Positions 5,033 through 8,407 of a stretch of 8,407 bases of DNA are shown one piece after another; within the stretch, counting starts at the first letter, position 1, and every line of letters begins with the position of its first letter. The stretch is from Candidatus Gottesmanbacteria bacterium. GTDB lineage: Bacteria; Patescibacteriota; Microgenomatia; JACPZF01. The notes below the pieces were generated by a model. The model searched no databases, was not told the origin of the DNA, and was given only the letters and a program-made list of their open reading frames with translations. The stretch lies in contig JACPZF010000011.1 of the NCBI GenBank assembly GCA_016195615.1, positions 1 through 8,407 on the forward strand, given 5' to 3'. Position numbers and translations under genes: made by a program.

Positions 5033-6528
5033 AAGTAGCGAGAAAAATACCTACCGTGATGTTTTCACAACACCCAGATCATGCGAGTAAACCATACTGG
5101 CATATCAAACCATTTATTGAAACCCATTACGAAGTAGAAGAGTGTTTTAGGATGTTCTCAGAATTTGGTATAGAGGAGATGATGTGGGACTGGGAGGGAA
5201 AACTGGTCGATGAATCGGTTATCGAAAGATTATGGAAAGATTATTTTGAATTTTTTCGCAGAAAACCTTTGGGTGAAGAAGTTTTTTTAACATTTAGAGT
5301 GCCTAACCCTCGGGTTGAATCAGGATACCGTTTGGGTCGCGCCTTCATGGTAATTTTATCGGCATCCCAATTGGCTCACAAAGCGGGATTGCCGAAGTAT
5401 CCATTGTTTGAAGTGATATTACCGATGACCGAAACGGCTGGCGATATCCTGAGTCTACAGAAAAGTTTCCAAAAAATTTCACAAGCAACACAAGAGTCAT
5501 TTAACGGTAGTATTCGTTACAAAAAACAAATTGAGGTAATTCCTCTTTTTGAAAGTATCGGAACAATTTTAAGATCAGGGAAGATACTACGGGAATACGT
5601 AAAACTTGCTAAAACACAATTGGCTTGGGAGCCTTACTATCTTCGTCCTTTTTGTGCCCGTTCTGATCCGGCGTTGAATTCAGGGATCGTAACAACAACC
5701 CTGGCAGTAAAATGGGCGCTATCGGAATTCGCGAAATTTACCGCCGAAACCGGCATTATTACTTATCCTATTATTGCCGCTGGTAGTCTGCCATTTCGTG
5801 GGGGACTAACGCCGGAAACGGCCTATCAATTTCTGCAAGATTTTTCTGGCGTTAAAACTTTAGTATTGCAATCAGCTTTTCGTTATGATTATCCGATTGA
5901 AAAAGTGAAGTCTTCGATCCGAAAAATAAAAGAGCAGATTCCGAAGTCATTCCCAGAAATTTTGCCGACGGAAACATATAAAAAGATTAGAGAAGTTATT
6001 CCCTGGTTTGAAATTCCTTATCGCGAGATGGTAGAAAAAATAACGCCTGCGATTAGGGAAATTTCCAGATCTATTCCTGCCAGACGCGAGCGATCACAAC
6101 ACATTGGCCTTTTCGGTTATTCACGCCAAGTGGGCAAAACTAGCCTACCTAGAGCCATTGGCTTTACGGCCAGTTGTTATTCTTTGGGGATTCCTCCAGA
6201 ATTCTTTGGTTTAGCGGCAGGATTTAAAAAGTCCATGAGGAGAAATAGGGTGGAAATGATTGAGAATCTTTACCCGAGTTTAAAATCAGCCTTGGAAAGG
6301 GCAGGAAGATACCTAAGAAAGGAAAGCCTGAAACAACTAGGCTTAAAGGAGATGGCAGGAGAAATAAAAGACATTGAAGAATATTTAGGCAGGGAACTTG
6401 GGGCAAAAACCGATGCCGAGAAAAATCACGCCGAATTAGCCGGGAAAATTGTAACACTTTTTCTTAAAGGGAAAAACTTTCAGTCAGAATTAGAAGAAGC
6501 AGCATTACTGCGTCGTAGTCTTGGATAA
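5029..6528 (+). CDS. ppcA: Archaeal-type phosphoenolpyruvate carboxylase
   Basis: PEP carboxylase fixes bicarbonate onto phosphoenolpyruvate to give oxaloacetate and phosphate, an anaplerotic step. The 499-residue length matches the short archaeal type (about 480-520), not the roughly 900-residue bacterial/plant enzyme. Recognisable segments are SQHPDHASKPYW (13-24), MMWDWEGKLVD (51-61), LPMTETA (131-137), EVIPLFES (169-176), RPFCARSDPALN (206-217), GSLPFRGGL (252-260), QSAFRYDYP (281-289), and HIGLFGYSR..LPRAIGFT (358-380). This type is widespread in archaea and scattered in a few bacteria, so horizontal acquisition at some point is likely, though the timing is unknown. Its ATG overlaps the aminotransferase stop (ATGA), with GAAGGAG just upstream, the best ribosome-binding site in the window. 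Both genes should respond together to the T-box. Confidence 0.94.
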   Translation: MKVARKIPTVMFSQHPDHASKPYWHIKPFIETHYEVEECFRMFSEFGIEEMMWDWEGKLVDESVIERLWKDYFEFFRRKPLGEEVFLTFRVPNPRVESGYRLGRAFMVILSASQLAHKAGLPKYPLFEVILPMTETAGDILSLQKSFQKISQATQESFNGSIRYKKQIEVIPLFESIGTILRSGKILREYVKLAKTQLAWEPYYLRPFCARSDPALNSGIVTTTLAVKWALSEFAKFTAETGIITYPIIAAGSLPFRGGLTPETAYQFLQDFSGVKTLVLQSAFRYDYPIEKVKSSIRKIKEQIPKSFPEILPTETYKKIREVIPWFEIPYREMVEKITPAIREISRSIPARRERSQHIGLFGYSRQVGKTSLPRAIGFTASCYSLGIPPEFFGLAAGFKKSMRRNRVEMIENLYPSLKSALERAGRYLRKESLKQLGLKEMAGEIKDIEEYLGRELGAKTDAEKNHAELAGKIVTLFLKGKNFQSELEEAALLRRSLG

Positions 6529-6537
6529 TTTAATCAT

Positions 6538-6583
6538 ATTTAAACTGGCGTTAGCCTCGTTAAATATTATATAATATAGCTTC
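6538..6583 (+). promoter_or_regulatory. Promoter of murE with overlapping inverted repeat
   Basis: A perfect TATAAT lies at 6570-6575, eight bases before the murE ATG, so transcription would start at about 6582 and give a leaderless or nearly leaderless mRNA. No good -35 is found at 16-18 bp spacing. Just upstream, ATTTAAAC (6538-6545) and GTTAAAT (6559-6565) pair with one bulged base and enclose GGC/GCC (6547-6549 with 6554-6556). This imperfect repeat has no T-run, so it is a poor terminator. It could be an operator or chance. Confidence 0.6.
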
Positions 6584-7897
6584 ATGACAATCCCTTGGAA
6601 AAAACATCTGGCCATTATTCGCGGTTTTCTTCCCGATGATTTTGTTAACAATTTCTACCATTTGCCAAAAGCCGTAGTATCAGTTTTATTATCCCGATAT
6701 CCGGCGCGGCATTTAACCGTCATCGGTGTTACGGGAACGTCGGGAAAAACTACGACAGTTAATTTAATCTACCACATTCTCAAAACCGCCAATTTACCCG
6801 TGTCGATGATCTCGACGGTTAAAGCGGTCATCGGTGTCAAAGAATATGACACCGGTCTTCATGTGACCAATCCTGATAGTTTTGAGTTGCAAAAACTCAT
6901 CGCCGAAGCGGTGGCTTCGGGTTCGAAATATCTGGTTTTAGAAACGACCTCGCACGGTTTAACCCAATTTCGCAACTTCGGTGCTAACATCACGATCGGC
7001 GTTATAACCAATATTAGCCACGAGCATCTTGATTATCACAAGACCATGCGAAATTATGTTTTATCTAAGGCCAAAATTCTCAGAGGAGTAAAATACAGCG
7101 TTTTAAATAGAGACGATAAAAATTTCCGCGTTTTAAAAAACCTCGCCCAGGGAAGGCTGGTGACTTTTTCACTAAAACAAGACGCGGATTTTACTCTTAA
7201 AACCTTTCCTTTTCGGACCAAACTCTACGGCGATTACAACAAATCCAATTGCTTAGCCGCAATCAGCGTTGCCAAAACGCTGGGGATAGAAGATTCAATT
7301 ATCAGATTGGGAATCAACTCTTTTCCTGGAGTCAGCGGCCGGATGGAAGAGATTACAAAATACCATCCGAATTTTAGGATTTTTATTGACTTTGCCCATA
7401 AACCCAACGCTTTCCAAGGAGTACTGCTTGCCGCGAGAAAATTAACCCGAGGCCGCGTCATTATGATGTTTGGCTCAGCGGGACTTCGCGACAGCACCAA
7501 GAGGCCTATCATGGGAGAAATAGCTGGTAAGCTTGCCGATATTTTGATTTTGACAGCCGAAGACCCGCGTACGGAAAACCTAAATAAAATTATTAATCAA
7601 ATTGCCAGAGGTGCAAAAAAAGCAGGCGCAACAGAGGTAGATACGAGAAATTATCGGATAATAGATAGTTCTCGTTCTGCAATGCAGAACTCGAACAATA
7701 AAAACCGTTACTTTATTAAAATTCCCGATCGCCGAAAAGCGATTAATTTTACCATACAAAAATTGGCCCAAAAAGGAGATGTTTTACTCTTTTGCGGTAA
7801 AGGTCATGAGCAGTCGATGTGTTTTGGTACCACCGAATATCCCTGGAACGAGAAAACAGAAATAATCAAGGCTCTGGATAAAAGATATGGCAAATAA
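6584..7897 (+). CDS. murE: MurE-like Mur ligase with reduced N-terminal domain
   Basis: Mur ligases add amino acids to the peptidoglycan stem using ATP; MurE adds the third residue (meso-diaminopimelate or lysine) to UDP-MurNAc-L-Ala-D-Glu. Seen here are the P-loop GTSGKTTT (51-58), HVTNPDSFELQ (93-103), ETTSHGL (120-126), NISHEHLDYH (143-152), K162 at the carbamylated-lysine position, GRMEEI (252-257), DFAHKPNA (269-276), FGSAGLRD..KRPIMGEIA (296-314), TAEDPR (324-329) where MurE usually has DNPR or DNPA, and CGKGHE (404-409). The protein is 437 residues, and its P-loop lies about 60 residues earlier than in E. coli MurE, so most of the UDP-binding first domain is missing. An in-frame TAA at 6572 rules out an upstream start. 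It has its own TATAAT promoter, and its 3' end overlaps pgeF by 11 bp. The added amino acid is not certain. Confidence 0.9.
   Translation: MTIPWKKHLAIIRGFLPDDFVNNFYHLPKAVVSVLLSRYPARHLTVIGVTGTSGKTTTVNLIYHILKTANLPVSMISTVKAVIGVKEYDTGLHVTNPDSFELQKLIAEAVASGSKYLVLETTSHGLTQFRNFGANITIGVITNISHEHLDYHKTMRNYVLSKAKILRGVKYSVLNRDDKNFRVLKNLAQGRLVTFSLKQDADFTLKTFPFRTKLYGDYNKSNCLAAISVAKTLGIEDSIIRLGINSFPGVSGRMEEITKYHPNFRIFIDFAHKPNAFQGVLLAARKLTRGRVIMMFGSAGLRDSTKRPIMGEIAGKLADILILTAEDPRTENLNKIINQIARGAKKAGATEVDTRNYRIIDSSRSAMQNSNNKNRYFIKIPDRRKAINFTIQKLAQKGDVLLFCGKGHEQSMCFGTTEYPWNEKTEIIKALDKRYGK
7668..7696. repeat. Imperfect 29-bp palindrome inside murE
   Basis: GTTCTGCA (7674-7681) and TGCAGAAC (7683-7690) form a perfect inverted repeat around one base. 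It is flanked by a TC/TC mismatch and a further GTTC (7668-7671)/GAAC (7693-7696) pair, so 12 of 14 symmetric positions pair. It encodes residues 362-371 (SSRSAMQNSN), a Ser/Asn-rich stretch before the conserved PDRRKAI segment. It looks like a small palindromic element tolerated inside a surface loop. Confidence 0.7.
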
Positions 7898-8407
7898 AAT
7901 TAATTTTTACCAAAATTTTTTTCCTGACTGGGTCGTGGCTGGAACTACCAGGAAAAGTTTCGGTAATATCAAAGATCCCTTAAACCAAGTCAAATTGGCT
8001 GAGATTTTAAAAGTTCCGACCTCGTCGCTAGTCTCACTTACGCAGAAACATACGAATTTTATTTACGACGCGTCTGAAGCAAGTAGCCAAAAAATTGGAG
8101 ACGGTTTGATTACAGATAAGAAAGAAATCGTAATTTTTGTCAAGACAGCAGATTGTATTCCGGTTTTAATCTTAGAAGAGAAAAAGAAGCTGATTATGGT
8201 TTTACACGCTGGCAGAGTCGGCTTGCAAAAGCAAATAGGGGAGCATGGTATTAAAGAAATTCTAAAAAGAGGCGGAAAAGTGGTCAATATTAAAGTTTTA
8301 CTAGGTCCTTTTATTGAAGAAAAATGCTACGATTTCGACTTAGCCACCTTGGTTAAAGTACAGCTCCATAAAAACGGCGTCGAAGATAGACAGATAGTAT
8401 CGACTAA
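7887..8407 (+). CDS. pgeF: Peptidoglycan editing factor PgeF (YfiH/DUF152 'laccase' family), 3' end outside the window
   Basis: The first 173 residues are visible; the frame is open to the window edge, and family members are about 230-280 residues. Expected metal-site residues are present: H55 in LTQKH, C90 in KTADCIPVLI, and H107 in LHAG. GDGLIT (71-76) and LGPFIEEKCYDF (149-160) also match the family. The usual HAGWRG reads HAGRVG (107-112). YfiH-type proteins were long called polyphenol-oxidase or laccase proteins; some act on purine nucleosides, and E. coli PgeF keeps L-serine out of position 1 of the peptidoglycan stem. Location directly after murE, with an 11-bp overlap (ATG 7887, murE stop 7895-7897), supports a wall role here, although the biochemical activity is not shown by sequence. 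Confidence 0.92.
   Translation, partial: MANKINFYQNFFPDWVVAGTTRKSFGNIKDPLNQVKLAEILKVPTSSLVSLTQKHTNFIYDASEASSQKIGDGLITDKKEIVIFVKTADCIPVLILEEKKKLIMVLHAGRVGLQKQIGEHGIKEILKRGGKVVNIKVLLGPFIEEKCYDFDLATLVKVQLHKNGVEDRQIVST

Noticed and set aside
6538..6565. Inverted repeat after the PEP carboxylase gene as an intrinsic terminator
   Set aside because: AT-rich stem with a bulge and mismatches, and no T-run after it; noted only as part of the murE promoter region.
1..8407. CRISPR arrays, insertion sequences, tRNA or rRNA genes, or a recoded stop codon
   Set aside because: No spaced repeat array, transposase, terminal inverted repeats or RNA gene was seen; TGA ends the aminotransferase gene and never occurs in frame inside the genes.

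Overview
This window looks like a piece of a small-genome, AT-rich bacterium, most likely from the Candidate Phyla Radiation (Patescibacteria), perhaps Microgenomates-like. That placement is inference. It rests on tightly packed genes, a shortened MurE-type ligase, an archaeal-type PEP carboxylase, few Shine-Dalgarno sites, and leaderless-looking promoters. TAA, TAG and TGA all act as stops, so there is no sign of the recoded UGA known from some CPR lineages. All eight convincing genes lie on the + strand.

Layout. Bases 1-133 hold no gene I can assign. From about 134 begins a classic division and cell wall (dcw) cluster: mraZ (182-601) with its operator and promoter, rsmH (562-1476, overlapping mraZ), a short ftsL-like gene (1519-1836), and the septal transpeptidase gene ftsI (1841-3580). 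Then comes a metabolic cassette: a strong promoter, a T-box riboswitch with the exact consensus box and a transcription terminator (about 3620-3855), an AspB-like class I aminotransferase (3857-5032), and an archaeal-type PEP carboxylase (5029-6528) coupled to it by an ATGA overlap. The wall cluster resumes with a MurE-like Mur ligase that has its own promoter (6584-7897), overlapping the start of pgeF (7887 to the window edge, incomplete).

How it fits together. RsmH, MraZ, FtsL, FtsI, MurE and PgeF serve ribosome maturation and septal peptidoglycan synthesis. PgeF beside murE fits its role as a peptidoglycan-precursor editing factor. The cassette between ftsI and murE can be read as PEP + bicarbonate -> oxaloacetate -> aspartate, gated by the charging state of a tRNA. 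A T-box on a two-gene PEP-to-aspartate unit set inside the dcw cluster is the most notable feature here.

Points deserving a second look are: the six-unit helically phased MraZ operator; identical -10-to-ATG spacing at two leaderless-looking promoters; a short Stem I and unclear specifier in the T-box; replacement by proline of the normally invariant carboxylate-binding arginine in the aminotransferase; a MurE lacking most of its N-terminal domain and carrying a coding palindrome; and a perfect 20-bp palindrome just before ftsL.
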